From: Oncomelania hupensis
Lineage: Eukaryota; Mollusca; Gastropoda; Littorinimorpha; Pomatiopsidae
Reading direction: 5' to 3'
DNA: 64,000 bases
NCBI GenBank assembly: GCA_036898135.1
Contig: CM072522.1
Span: 13,577,399 to 13,641,398, forward strand
Shown: positions 1 through 9,487 of the stretch, piece after piece
Layout: each line of letters begins with the position of its first letter
How positions within the stretch are numbered: position 1 is the first letter of the stretch
Translations under genes and position numbers: made by a program
The notes under the pieces: generated by a model
Database searches by the model: none
Seen by the model: only the letters and a program-made list of their open reading frames with translations
Told to the model about the DNA's origin: nothing

Positions 1-675
1 TTGCCTGTATATTTAACATTGAATGCTTGCCGTATTCCTGTTCTTTGTGCGCTTTAACGTAAAGGAAGTAAACTAATATGTTTTTTGTGAAACCTATTAT
101 ACATGATATATATGATTGGTGTGTGTGTGTGTGGTGTGCGTGCGTGCGTGCGTGTGTGTGTGTGTATGTATGCCTTAATGTGTGTGAGAGTATTGCTGGG
201 GATGCGCGCACGGTTGTTGGTGCTTTGTCTTGCTTGCCGCAGAGAGGAGGGGGGAGTGGGACAGCCAGTGGGTGAGAGAGAGCGTGAGATGGGGAGAGAG
301 ATAGTATGTTAAATTGTACTTATACATGGACGATTCTGTTGTCTAGTGTGTCAGTGTGTTTATTTGTAAATTCCAATGTATGTACGCTTCATTTGCTTAT
401 TTATGTATTTATTTATATGATATATGTATGTGTATTTTAAAAAAAAGAAAAGAAAATGCAATGTCTATGAGTGTTGTCAATGTAAGTTTGTATATAGCTC
501 TTTTTATGCATGTAATTGCCTGTGTAAATTTAGGCCTACTGTGTATTCGATTTCATGTTTTACTGTTATTTTTTTAATTGATATTTTATTCACACTTTTA
601 AATCCATTTTGTATATGTCGTCTCGAATGACCTTTGGTTTTAGCAGACGTTAATAAAATATACTACTACTACTAA
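1..675. other. Non-genic AT-rich stretch with (GT)n and a possible retroelement 3' end
   Basis: I see no supported gene. A (GT)n/(GC)n microsatellite lies at about 117-172. The last 30 bases carry AATAAA (652-657) followed at once by a short (TAC)n run. That arrangement resembles the 3' end of a non-LTR retroelement on the + strand, but no coding part precedes it, so this reading is weak. Confidence 0.35.
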
Positions 676-790
676 TTCCTGCTCTGTTCTATCAATCTGC
701 TATACTATCTTCTTCTTCGCTAGACCAGTCACCTACCTTTTCCCCCCTACGGCCACAAGGCTATGGGACTACCTTTATCTTTACCTTACC
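676..790 (+). repeat. Fragment of the TATA-leader LINE-derived family joined to a tRNA/5S SINE tail
   Basis: Bases 676-741 match the middle of the repeat found complete at 48292-48854 (the part reading tctatcaatctgctatacta and cttcttcgctagaccagt). Bases 742-790 match the 3' end of the tRNA/5S SINE (ctacggccacaaggctatgg, then an ACCTTT-like tail). Neither piece has its other end here, so this is a junction of two partial copies. Confidence 0.6.
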
Positions 791-1365
791 TACTCTACAC
801 GTCAATAAGACAAGGATTCGCACAATTACGAATACATTAAAACATGAGTACATTAAACTTTGTAGTCGTAATTTTAAAAAAAAAAAAAGTAAAGATATTT
901 AAGAGGGGGACCGAAATACTACGAGGCTGCTAAGTCAGCAGTAAAAGGGGGAGAGGGGGGGGGGGGGGGGCGATAAAGCGTAGCTGGCCTGGGGTGATTA
1001 CACAACGCTTCGTTACGATACTTGGGAGGCCTGGCAAACAAAGAAGGTTGGAGAGGGGGGGTAACGTAGTGGTGAAGGGCGGACAGTTTTTCCAAAACAA
1101 TATTGCAAAATCCCTAGTTCTCCCCTTACCCCCCCCCCCCACACACACACACACTGTTACGTAATAGCAATGATGTTGGATTATCAATCTTATAAATAAG
1201 TAAGATTGTTGTAGTCTAATTATGTGTGACCTTACGACGAAAGGGACATGAACGTCTGGACGGTCAGATGAATAATTAGTATTCATCACGCACGCACCCA
1301 CGTGCGATCTCACTTGCTTTAGAAAGAAAAATGCTCTAGCACGCACTAGAATAAAGCTTAATTAA
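791..1365. other. Non-genic stretch with homopolymer G and C/AC tracts
   Basis: No gene is supported. A G14 run lies near 957-971 and a C-run leading into (CA)n lies near 1130-1155. The minus-strand open frame across this region is low complexity and resembles no family I know. Confidence 0.5.
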
Positions 1366-1377
1366 TGAATAGTGAGG

Positions 1378-1412
1378 GGCGCGCGCGCGTGAGAGAGAGC
1401 GAGAAAGAGAGA

Positions 1413-1466
<54 letters not shown>
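1378..1466. repeat. (GC)n then (GA)n microsatellite
   Basis: A short alternating GC run is followed by about 70 bp of almost pure GA. The serine/leucine-rich reading frame on the other strand is an artefact of this repeat. Confidence 0.9.
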
Positions 1467-1467
<1 letters not shown>

Positions 1468-1477
1468 GACTACAGGG

Positions 1478-1978
1478 TGGTTGAAAAGTAACTCCCTATT
1501 AAAAATTGCCAATGACGTTCGTTTTAATAGAACGTGCATTGCCTGAAACAAAAACGTATTGAAAAAAAGGTAAAAGGTAGTCCCATAGCCTTGTGGCCGT
1601 AGGGTAGCGTGATGTTGGAGATCACACTTATCTTGGGCCAGCGTACTGAGGGTGATGCCCATCTCTCTCCCTCGCAGCTTTTGCCTTCCCCACCCTTAGG
1701 AGAGTAGGTACTCAGTCACAGTTGAGTCGACTGGGGGCGTTGTTATTTGTCGCTTCATGTTTTGCGGTCACCCATCCAAGTGCTAACCGCACTGGACGGT
1801 GCTTAACTTGCGACACAGTAGCGAGTGCTCCAACCACTGCGCTATCCGACACAAAACAAAACGTATTGTGAACAAATATAGTGGTACAATTGAATTGCTC
1901 ATCTCTAGTGTCAAATCACAGTGACGCGTGCAGCTCCTGATGGCCCGTCCCCTGACAGTGCGTGAGCTCAGCAGTCGC
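1478..1978 (+). pseudogene. 5' end of a mariner-like element, split by a SINE
   Basis: The stretch starts with a mariner-type terminal motif (cagggtggttgaaaagtaac). After the SINE at 1562-1857 it resumes and reaches an ATG at 1940 that opens MARPLTVRELSSRL. This resembles the start of mariner transposases, whose N-terminal helix-turn-helix domain binds the terminal repeat. The reading breaks where LINE sequence begins at about 1979. No DDE catalytic part is present, so this is a dead fragment. The family call rests on a short N-terminal match and the terminal motif. Confidence 0.5.
1562..1857 (-). mobile_element. tRNA/5S chimeric SINE, full-length copy 1
   Basis: Read on the minus strand, this has a tRNA-like head with an A-box (TAGCGCAGTGG, within 1818-1849). 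Next comes a block at 1764-1813 that is nearly collinear with the internal control region of 5S rRNA (AAGTTAAGCA, then CGGTTAGCACTTGGATGG and GTGACCGC). A body of about 190 bp and an ACCTTT-like tail follow. An 11-bp target-site duplication, aaaacgtattg, flanks it at 1551-1561 and 1858-1868. It interrupts the mariner fragment. Related copies are at 5941-6207 and 20031-20320. Confidence 0.85.
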
Positions 1979-4387
1979 TTGATGTAACAGTTACTGAAGA
2001 GGAAGTAAAATATGTACTTAAAGGTCTACATAATAATAAAGCATGTGGATTAGATATTTTAACTAATGAATTAATTATTAAAAGCTGCTTCTACTGGACT
2101 TCTTCCTCTATTCACTAAATTCTTTAACTTAATTTTAGTGTCTGGTAAGGTGCCAGAAGAATGGACAATAAGTGTAATTAAACCACTTTACAAGAACAAA
2201 GGTGATGACAGCGATCCAAACAATTATAGAGGTATAACAATCTTGAGTTGTTTCAGTAAAGTTTTTTCTAGTTTACTTAATAATAGGTTGACTACCTTTT
2301 TTAATTTAAGACATACAATAGGGAGTGAACAAGCAGGGTTTACGTCAGGACATAGCGTGATGGACCATATTTTTACGTTACAAGCTATTATTGATTTCTT
2401 TCTGTTTAAAAGAAAAAGATTGTATTCTGTTTTTGTTGATTATGAAAAGGCTTTTGATCTTGTCAGTCGAGCTATGCTTTGGCAGAAATTGTTAAACTCT
2501 GGTGTAAAAGGAAGGTCGTTAATTGTTATCCAAGATATGTACAGTAAAGCAAAATCATGTGTAAAGTGTAACTCCCAAGTTTCTGATTATTTTGGTTGTT
2601 TTACCGGGGTCCGTCAGGGAGAAAATCTATCACCTTTGTTGTTCTCAGTGTATTTGAATGATTTAAAATTTTTTATTGGTAACTCTGGATCCAAACTTGA
2701 AACTTTGAATTTAGCATCACAGGAGGCACAATTAGGTCAAATAGATATTGATATTTTGTACAAGTTATTTATTTTATTATATGCAGACGATACGGTTATT
2801 TTTGCTGAATCGCCTGATGCTTTACAGACAGCCCTTGATTCAATGTATGATTATTGTCAGCTCTGGAAACTTAAAGTTAATGTAGCAAAAACAAAGGTTA
2901 TGATTTTTTCCAGGGGTAAAGTAAGAAATGTCCCAATTTTCATGTACAATGGTGAGCAAATTGAGGTTACGTACGATTTTCAATATCTGGGAATAAAAAT
3001 CAATTACAATGGAAGCTTAAAGCCAGCTCAGAAAAACCTATATGACCGAGCCACCAAGGCGATGTTTGCTTTACTCCGCAAAGTTAGAAAATTGGCTTTA
3101 CCTATTGACATGCAAATTGAACTCTTTGATAAAACTGTTGTACCTATATTATTGTATGGTTCGGAAGTATGGTGTCCTCAGATGACTGACCTGGTAAACA
3201 AATTGCAACTACGTTTTTATAAGTTTATCTTAAAGCTTGGTAAAAGTACACCGACATGTATGTTTTTAGGAGAAGTAGGTCAGTTCCCTATAGATATCTT
3301 AGCAAAATGCCGTATGTTAAATTTTTGGTATAAGCTTGCTTTTGACAGAAATAGTACTAAATTATCTTGTGTGGTTTACAGGTTTCTGCTGAAGATGTAC
3401 GAACTAAACTTGTACAAACATGATTATTTAGACTGTGTCAGGAATTCTCTGGAAAAACTAGGGTTAGGAAATGTTTGGTATGATCAGTCTCAAGGCTCGA
3501 ATTTTTCTGCTGAAGGGTTTAAAGAAGAGATAAAGAAAAGGCTGCAGGATCAACATGTACAAAACTGGCACTCAGAAATTAACACAAATGATTTATATTA
3601 TAATTATAGAATGTTTAAAGAAAATTTTGAATTTGAAGAATATTTGACAGTTTTGCCCGCCAGCCTAGCTGCTGTTGTCATAAAATTTAGAACCTTAAAC
3701 CATAAGCTACCAGTGCAAAGGGGACGGTTTCTTGGAATCCAGAGATGTGACAGAATCTGTAATAAATGTACTTTTAATGAGTTAGGAGATGAATTTTATT
3801 TTATTTTTATATGTCCACATTTCGACGATGAGAGAAAAGAGTTGCTTAAAAGGTTTTTCTATGTGCGACCCAATGCTATTAAATTTTCTAATTTATTTTC
3901 AACGAAAAATAAGACTATTCTGCTGAAACTGGCTAGGTTTATGAAAATAATAATGGATAGCTTTAGAACGTAATATAATGATTTGTAATATTAATGATAG
4001 TAATAATAGGGATGTTTTTTTTCAGTAATGACAATATAAATACCCAATACCAGTGTGTACCCCCCCCCCCTTCTTTATCACCCAATCTTGCGAGAGAGTG
4101 CGTGCGATTTGTGATCAGCTTGTGTGGACATAAGTTTTATGTAGTATGCTTGTGTTGTGTGATAATAATGAATGTGTATTTTGTAAATGTTTATTATGTC
4201 TCTTAGAATGCGAGTGTGAAAGATTAACTTTTATTTTTGTAAAATATATGTACATATGTATTTTATATTGTATTTTATGATTTTTATGGATATTCTACAT
4301 GTATGTTTATTTGTATTCATTTTCATTGTATCCAAGTGCCCCAAGGGGTTTTATGGAATAAAACGCTTTTTGACTTTGACTTTTGTT
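1979..4387 (+). mobile_element. Non-LTR retrotransposon (LINE), 5' truncated, with 3' UTR
   Basis: This is a LINE lacking its endonuclease end. It begins inside the reverse transcriptase reading frame and ends about 410 bp after the stop codon. The 3' UTR has a small CCCCAAGGGG stem, an AATAAA-like signal near 4349 and a tail of TTTGAC repeats ending near 4384. Such short repeat tails are typical of non-LTR elements that prime on the target. I found no clear target-site duplication. The clade is uncertain; the long region after the RT domain with a C-X2-C zinc motif suits several CR1/I-like groups. Confidence 0.8.
1981..3973 (+). pseudogene. LINE reverse transcriptase with a one-base frameshift
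   Basis: The reverse transcriptase would copy LINE RNA into DNA at the target site. The frame starting at 1981 (DVTVTEEEVKYVL) runs to an A-run at 2080-2083. There one extra base shifts it into the 611-residue frame that begins with the ATG at 2138. In that frame, counting from residue 1 at 2138, motif A has the catalytic Asp at residue 101 (VFVDYEKAFD), VRQGENLSPLLFSVYLNDL lies near 168, and the catalytic YADD box is at residues 215-218 (2780-2791). A thumb-like region and a C-terminal Cys-rich segment (CDRICNKCTFNE...CPHF) follow. No endonuclease or RNase H domain is visible. Both RT catalytic motifs survive, but truncation and frameshift make this copy inactive. The A/T-rich codon use differs from the NDUFA4-like gene. 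Confidence 0.88.
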
Positions 4388-5940
4388 AAGGAGACATTGG
4401 ACCGAGCGTCAGGTATGACGGCCTACTAGCGACCAAACCGAGAGTTACCAGTATCACGAGATAATTGAAATTAACACGTGTCCTGTGTAATTTACAGAGA
4501 TACCGGTAATCGACAGTGTTAATTAATAATTATCAGTATTTGCCACGCCTTCCAAGCGCCCAAACCTGATAATTACAAATATTTCTGGGATAATTACAAA
4601 TATCATGGGACAATTACCATTATCACTGATACCTGTAAATGCAGGTTTTGGCTAGTAATAAGCCGCCTTAGCCAGAATTAAGCATGATCACGTAAAAATT
4701 GTAAGTACCAAGTGAACATTTTTATTATTATGTGATAATTACAATTTTCGGTTTTGGCGCATTTCCAGGCGGATTGCTAGAGCTAAAACTGAAAATTACA
4801 CAGGCTCACGCGAAGATATTTCAACAATAATTGCAATTATCCATTGACTAGTGGTTTTGTACCCTGGCAAGCCAGGGTACACAGGTTGTTGTTTAAAATG
4901 TAGACAGAGAGACAACTGTTGTCTGCGAGTTTCATTTGGACGATTTTGCCTTGGCTTCTAAAAGTATCTTCATTTATTATTTTATTTTTATGTTTTTTGA
5001 AAAAAACAATTAGGGTTGGTGCAAAATGTACAGGGTCGACAGGTGACCGTAAACGGACAATTTTTTTTTTTTGGCCTAAGCGCTGCACATAGGAATAAAA
5101 AAAGTACAATGCACATATGAATAAGCTTCATGGGACTGGTCGTTTGAAGGGGTGGGCTTGGTTACAGGAGCATGCAATGCACTAAAATTAATCGTAATGT
5201 ACTGCCAGGGTACAAAGGCATCCTCTCCCTCTAACTTTGGTGAAGCATGTTTGAGTAATGCACTAAAATATTTTATTTTAATTTAGTATTTATGTTAGGC
5301 AACGTATTTTTAAATGTCATACCTTTATTTAAAAATATTAGGCATGATATTTATTGCAATGTACTTACACTTACAGCCGACGCTGATGTCAAATGTCGTC
5401 TACAAAGTTATATGTGACGTCACGTTTGCCGCTTGAATGGGATTCTTGCAAGATTGTTTGTGAATGAATTTTTGTGCACATATAAGTATGGATGAAAAAG
5501 AAAGTGAACAGGTAACCTTCAGCTGTAAGATTGGTGACCAGAGTGCAAAAGGGTTTTGAATGGAAATAAAACAAAATTTGCGGTATTAAGGAACGGCACG
5601 TTCTTGACACGGGTTGAATCGGAAGCGTGCGGGATGAGGCTATTGCAGTTTGTGGACATTTTGTTTATTTATTTATCTCAGAAATGGTTAAACGTTCGGT
5701 AAGGAAATGTTGGCTATAACGATTTCGCGGGTTTTGAGCGCACAGCAGGCCGATCCGCAGCGCCCAGCACCTGCCCAGATCAGCGTCCATACCGGACAAA
5801 CTTTACAGTAGAGGCGAAGAAGGACTTCCGGCTAAGCAATTTATATATATAGATATGTGTAATGATACCATGTTATCTGTAATTATACCATGATATTTGC
5901 AATTATCAGGTTTTGGCGTTAGTATGCCGTCAGGCATTTC
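4388..5940. repeat. Intergenic stretch with inverted, GATAATTACAAATATC-rich ends (possible foldback/MITE)
   Basis: Sequence at about 4557-4630 (cccaaacctgataattacaa, then repeated gataattacaaatat) reappears inverted at about 5845-5935. The two arms sit 1.3 kb apart. Between them I see no transposase. A second pair of similar motifs (ggcggattgctagagc; agccgccttagcc) lies at 4655-4800. The layout suggests a non-autonomous terminal-inverted-repeat or foldback element. No target duplication was established. Confidence 0.45.
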
Positions 5941-6207
5941 GGACTGTGTCGCAAGTTAAGCACCATCCAGTGCAGTTAGCACTTGGATGGGTGACCGCAA
6001 ATTGTGAAGCAACAAATAACAACGCCCCCAGTTGACTCAACTGTGATTGAATACCTACTCTCTTAAGGGTGGGGAAGGTAAAACAGCGAGGGAGAGAGAT
6101 GGGCATCACCCTCATTACGCTGGCCCAAGATAAGTGTGATCTCCAACATCTGTTCACGCTCCCCTACGGCCACAAGGCTATGGGACTACCTTTACCGTTT
6201 TGTTTTT
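5941..6207 (+). mobile_element. tRNA/5S chimeric SINE, 5'-truncated copy 2
   Basis: It starts within the head (actgtgtcgcaagttaagc), so the tRNA-like A-box is missing. The 5S-like block at 5949-5998, the body and the tail (ctacggccacaaggctatgg, actacctttacc) are present and match the copies at 1562-1857 and 20031-20320. It abuts the inverted-arm sequence ending near 5935. Confidence 0.82.
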
Positions 6208-6391
6208 TTTCCTAATTTTTTATATTTCGGACCGCTTGCATCTTTGCGAGATGAACGCAGAGAGCGGCAATGACATACTACCGCTGTCAGGATTACACTA
6301 CATGTCTGCTTCGTGCAAATGCAATTCTGTTGACTGAAGTTAGAAGCAATTTGCCATAGGGATCAGTTACTGTTCAAACCATCCCGCAGTT

Positions 6392-6523
<132 letters not shown>

Positions 6524-6594
6524 AAAACACAGCAAGCAGAGACGAAATAGAGATGCAAGACATAGGCCTATATCGTTATCTTTATCTTTATCGG

Positions 6595-7260
6595 TTGACG
6601 TTATCCCCTCATTGCGTGGTTTTGCATCTTGACCTGAATGTTACCGTTGCTAACGATACTTCCACTTGAAAAGGTCAACGTTTGCATGTGACCCTCATAT
6701 CAACGGGCGGAGTATATGTTGAACATAATTCGGCATAACTTTGCATACACAGTAATTAAATAATAAAGAATAACGAACTTATTTATTTATTTATTTATTT
6801 ATTTATAATTTATTTTACGTCATCTGCTAAAGTCATCCTTTGCATCTGAGTAGACAGAAAAGGCTGAACATAATTTGGCATAGCTTTACATAATTATAGG
6901 CTTACAGCAATTAATAATTAAGAATACTAACGAACTGATTAATTAATTAATTAATTACTTAATTAATGCTTTCTATCATGTAATTTGCTATAGTCAATGA
7001 TTTCAACTGACACTTATATGAGAAGTGGACAAAGCAAAAATTAATTTAACGTACTATATAGCATTGTTTCTGCTTTATAATAATGATTACGCAGTTAATC
7101 AATGAATTAATTAAAGATTCACACGCATTTATTAATTTATTTATTTATGCGTTATTTCTTTTTTCATTAACGATTTTAATTGGCTAAGGTCAACGCTTTT
7201 AAGAGACACTTTAATCAGAAGTGGACAAAATAAACATTAATTAAACGTAACACAACCTTT
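6595..7260. repeat. Degenerate satellite, about four units of 160-195 bp
   Basis: The motif ctaaggtcaacg or close variants recurs near 6670, 6826, 6988 and 7183. Each is followed by similar text such as gagaagtggacaaagcaaaa and attaatt-rich stretches. The units differ by many substitutions and carry short TTTA or TTAA expansions (6780-6805, 6935-6965). It is AT-rich and non-coding. Confidence 0.6.
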
Positions 7261-8220
7261 TAATTACTTCATTAACTTTAAAAATATCGTTTTTATTATG
7301 TCTTTCTATTTGTATTACGTTCGCATCAGGGGTAAGTTCATTGCGCCCCTCTTGTTAATGGTCTTTCGGACGGGAGTAAAAACCGAGGTCTAGTCTAGGC
7401 ACGCACGCACTTCATCGCGCGGACTTGAAAGATCCTGTCGCTCATGTTCTAGACGGGTGTGTGCCGGGTACACAACTACACCCAGCAAATACTACTGTAG
7501 ACTATGGCTTAATTGTGAAAAAAAGACTGAATTTCGTTGTAATTTCTAGGCACAATAAATATATCTTGAATCTTGAGAAGAAAAAAAAAAAGATTGAAAT
7601 TGAAGTTGAAATTGCATACACTAATAATATTTTTTTCTTAATTTATTCCTTTATTCCCAGCCAAAATGATAACACACACACGCACACACACGCACACGCG
7701 CGCACACACGCACACACCCATACACACAAGCATTTCTACAATCGAAGGATTTTAAAGAAACGGTAGTAAGCAATACAATGTTGTATTCTCTTTTGTATCA
7801 TTCAATCTTCCATTTCCAATTCACATTGCATACACAATACCTTTTCTTGCAAGTTCTTAGCTAGTCAAAACTTGAGCCGTTCAAGGTCTTGAATCGAGTC
7901 CTATCGCTTGTGAGAACATTTTGTTATCTTTATAAAGATATTTGGATTAAAACGCGTCCAGGCCTTTCTAGGCCATTCTAGAGCCTACGTGATTTGTGGC
8001 ACGTCATTCTCGGTGTACAAGGAGACGTTAATAATGGTTGGAGCAGATACTTATGCCACTGACTCAGTGACGTCAGCGTCAATGCTATGGGCCCGTTGTT
8101 ATGTGTAGATAATCTAATCTCAGTAGTGTCAATAAAATATGCTAATGGTAAAAGCTGGCTTCATTGTTTATAGCGGTAGTATATGTTTCTAATTGGAAAC
8201 ATACAGTTCGACTCAGAGTC
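7261..8220. other. Non-genic stretch with an (AC)n array
   Basis: No gene is supported. An (AC)n/(CG) microsatellite occupies about 7671-7730. The open frames here are short, and their His/Thr-rich parts come from the repeat. Confidence 0.5.
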
Positions 8221-8301
8221 GACATACTTCTACTGCTACTACTACTGCTACTACTACTCCTACTCCTATTTCTACTACATAACAAACATATACTGCTGCT
8301 G

Positions 8302-8352
<51 letters not shown>
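8221..8352. repeat. (CTA)n trinucleotide array
   Basis: CTA/CTG triplets with a short interruption near 8275-8297, then a purer (CTA)n run to 8352. A 3' end of a SINE lies directly to the right. Confidence 0.95.
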
Positions 8353-8360
8353 TTGCTACT

Positions 8361-8640
8361 TTAAAAAAAAAATGCTTTATTGTCCATTTTTATCGGGAAA
8401 TTCTGGGCCGCCTCCCCTGGGGAAGGCGTAGTCGCAGCCTGTGGCGCTCCCAAACCCAACCTATCTAACATTAGTTGCGCATGTTCAAATTTTGCCAAAT
8501 TTTCAAATTTTGCTGGGGGAGCAAACCGGGGTACCCGGAGAAACCCCCCAAGACGTTGCCCGAGTCGAAAGTAAATAATATTCGGAGAAACATAACGCCC
8601 AGATGCTGACTCGATCCTACACCTGTGAGGCGCCATTGGT
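8361..8640 (-). mobile_element. SINE with Leu/Ser-like tRNA head, 5'-truncated copy
   Basis: On the minus strand this follows the same order as the fuller copies at 32788-33085 and 50251-50560: a B-box-like stretch near ggtgtaggatcgagtcagca, then actcgggcaacgtct, then a conserved core (tctccgggtaccccggtttg), then ccttccccaggggaggcggc. It ends near aaatggacaataaagca with an A/T tail. The first 45 or so bases of the head are missing at the junction with triplet repeats. No protein is encoded. Confidence 0.8.
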
Positions 8641-8644
8641 TTCT

Positions 8645-8776
8645 GACTGCTACTACTGTTACTACTACTTCTACTGCTACTACTACTGTTACTACTACTT
8701 CTACTGCTACTACTACTGTTACTACTACTTCTACTACTACTGCTACTACTACTACTCCTACTCCTATTACTACTAA
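8645..8776. repeat. (TAC)n/(TTC) higher-order trinucleotide array
   Basis: A unit of about 36 bp (tactactgttactactacttctactgc) repeats three times before it decays into TAC triplets. Confidence 0.9.
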
Positions 8777-8844
8777 GTTTATTTTATTTGATCGATCTGA
8801 TATAATTATTATATTTTTATCATATTTTAAAAAAATAATGAAAT

Positions 8845-9065
8845 CGTTCTTACATAGTGCTTTTCCTGATCCAGGGCTGCTCAAGGCGCTGGCTGATACA
8901 GGATTCTAATTCAAGACGCCCGAGGCGCCCATTTGCAGCCTTTGGATGCATTGTCTGACGCCCAGACCACTGAGCAAAACCCTGGGCAACCGGGGATGGG
9001 GTAGAAGGGACCTAGTGCTTGCTGGGGATATGTGTGTAGCCGGCACTTACCCGTCTAGGACATGA
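8845..9065 (+). repeat. Unnamed interspersed repeat fragment
   Basis: Bases 8868-8935 (gctgctcaaggcgctggc, then aagacgcccgaggcgccc) match the reverse complement of about 11935-12000. At least two dispersed copies exist, so this is a repeat. I cannot assign a class. Confidence 0.5.
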
Positions 9066-9094
9066 GCGTCAGGATCTTTAATGTCCGTGCGATG

Positions 9095-9095
<1 letters not shown>

Positions 9096-9183
<88 letters not shown>

Positions 9184-9226
9184 TTAATAATAATAATAAT
9201 AATAATATTAATAATAATAATAATGA

Positions 9227-9294
<68 letters not shown>

Positions 9295-9295
9295 A
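9096..9295. repeat. (AAT)n then (ACT)n arrays
   Basis: About 130 bp of AAT triplets with a few ATT interruptions pass directly into about 70 bp of ACT triplets. The polyasparagine/polythreonine frame is an artefact. Confidence 0.97.
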
Positions 9296-9487
9296 TACAT
9301 CGATTTATTTAGCATCAACATGTCTCATACACACAAATATATAATTATATGAAAGTTTTATTACTAAATCAATATTTCATTTATTGTCTATTCACACATT
9401 CAGGTGATATTAGACATGAATTAAGAACAACAACAATATAAATAAAAAAAATTTTATTCCTACAACATACGAGATTCAAGATCTAGA

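Noticed and set aside
5949..5998. 5S rRNA gene fragments
   Set aside because: Only the internal control region is 5S-like, and the same flanking body and tail recur in three copies, so a SINE explains it better.
7671..7730. Telomere-like or regulatory CA array
   Set aside because: It is a plain (AC)n/(GC) microsatellite with no telomeric TTAGGG units anywhere in the window.
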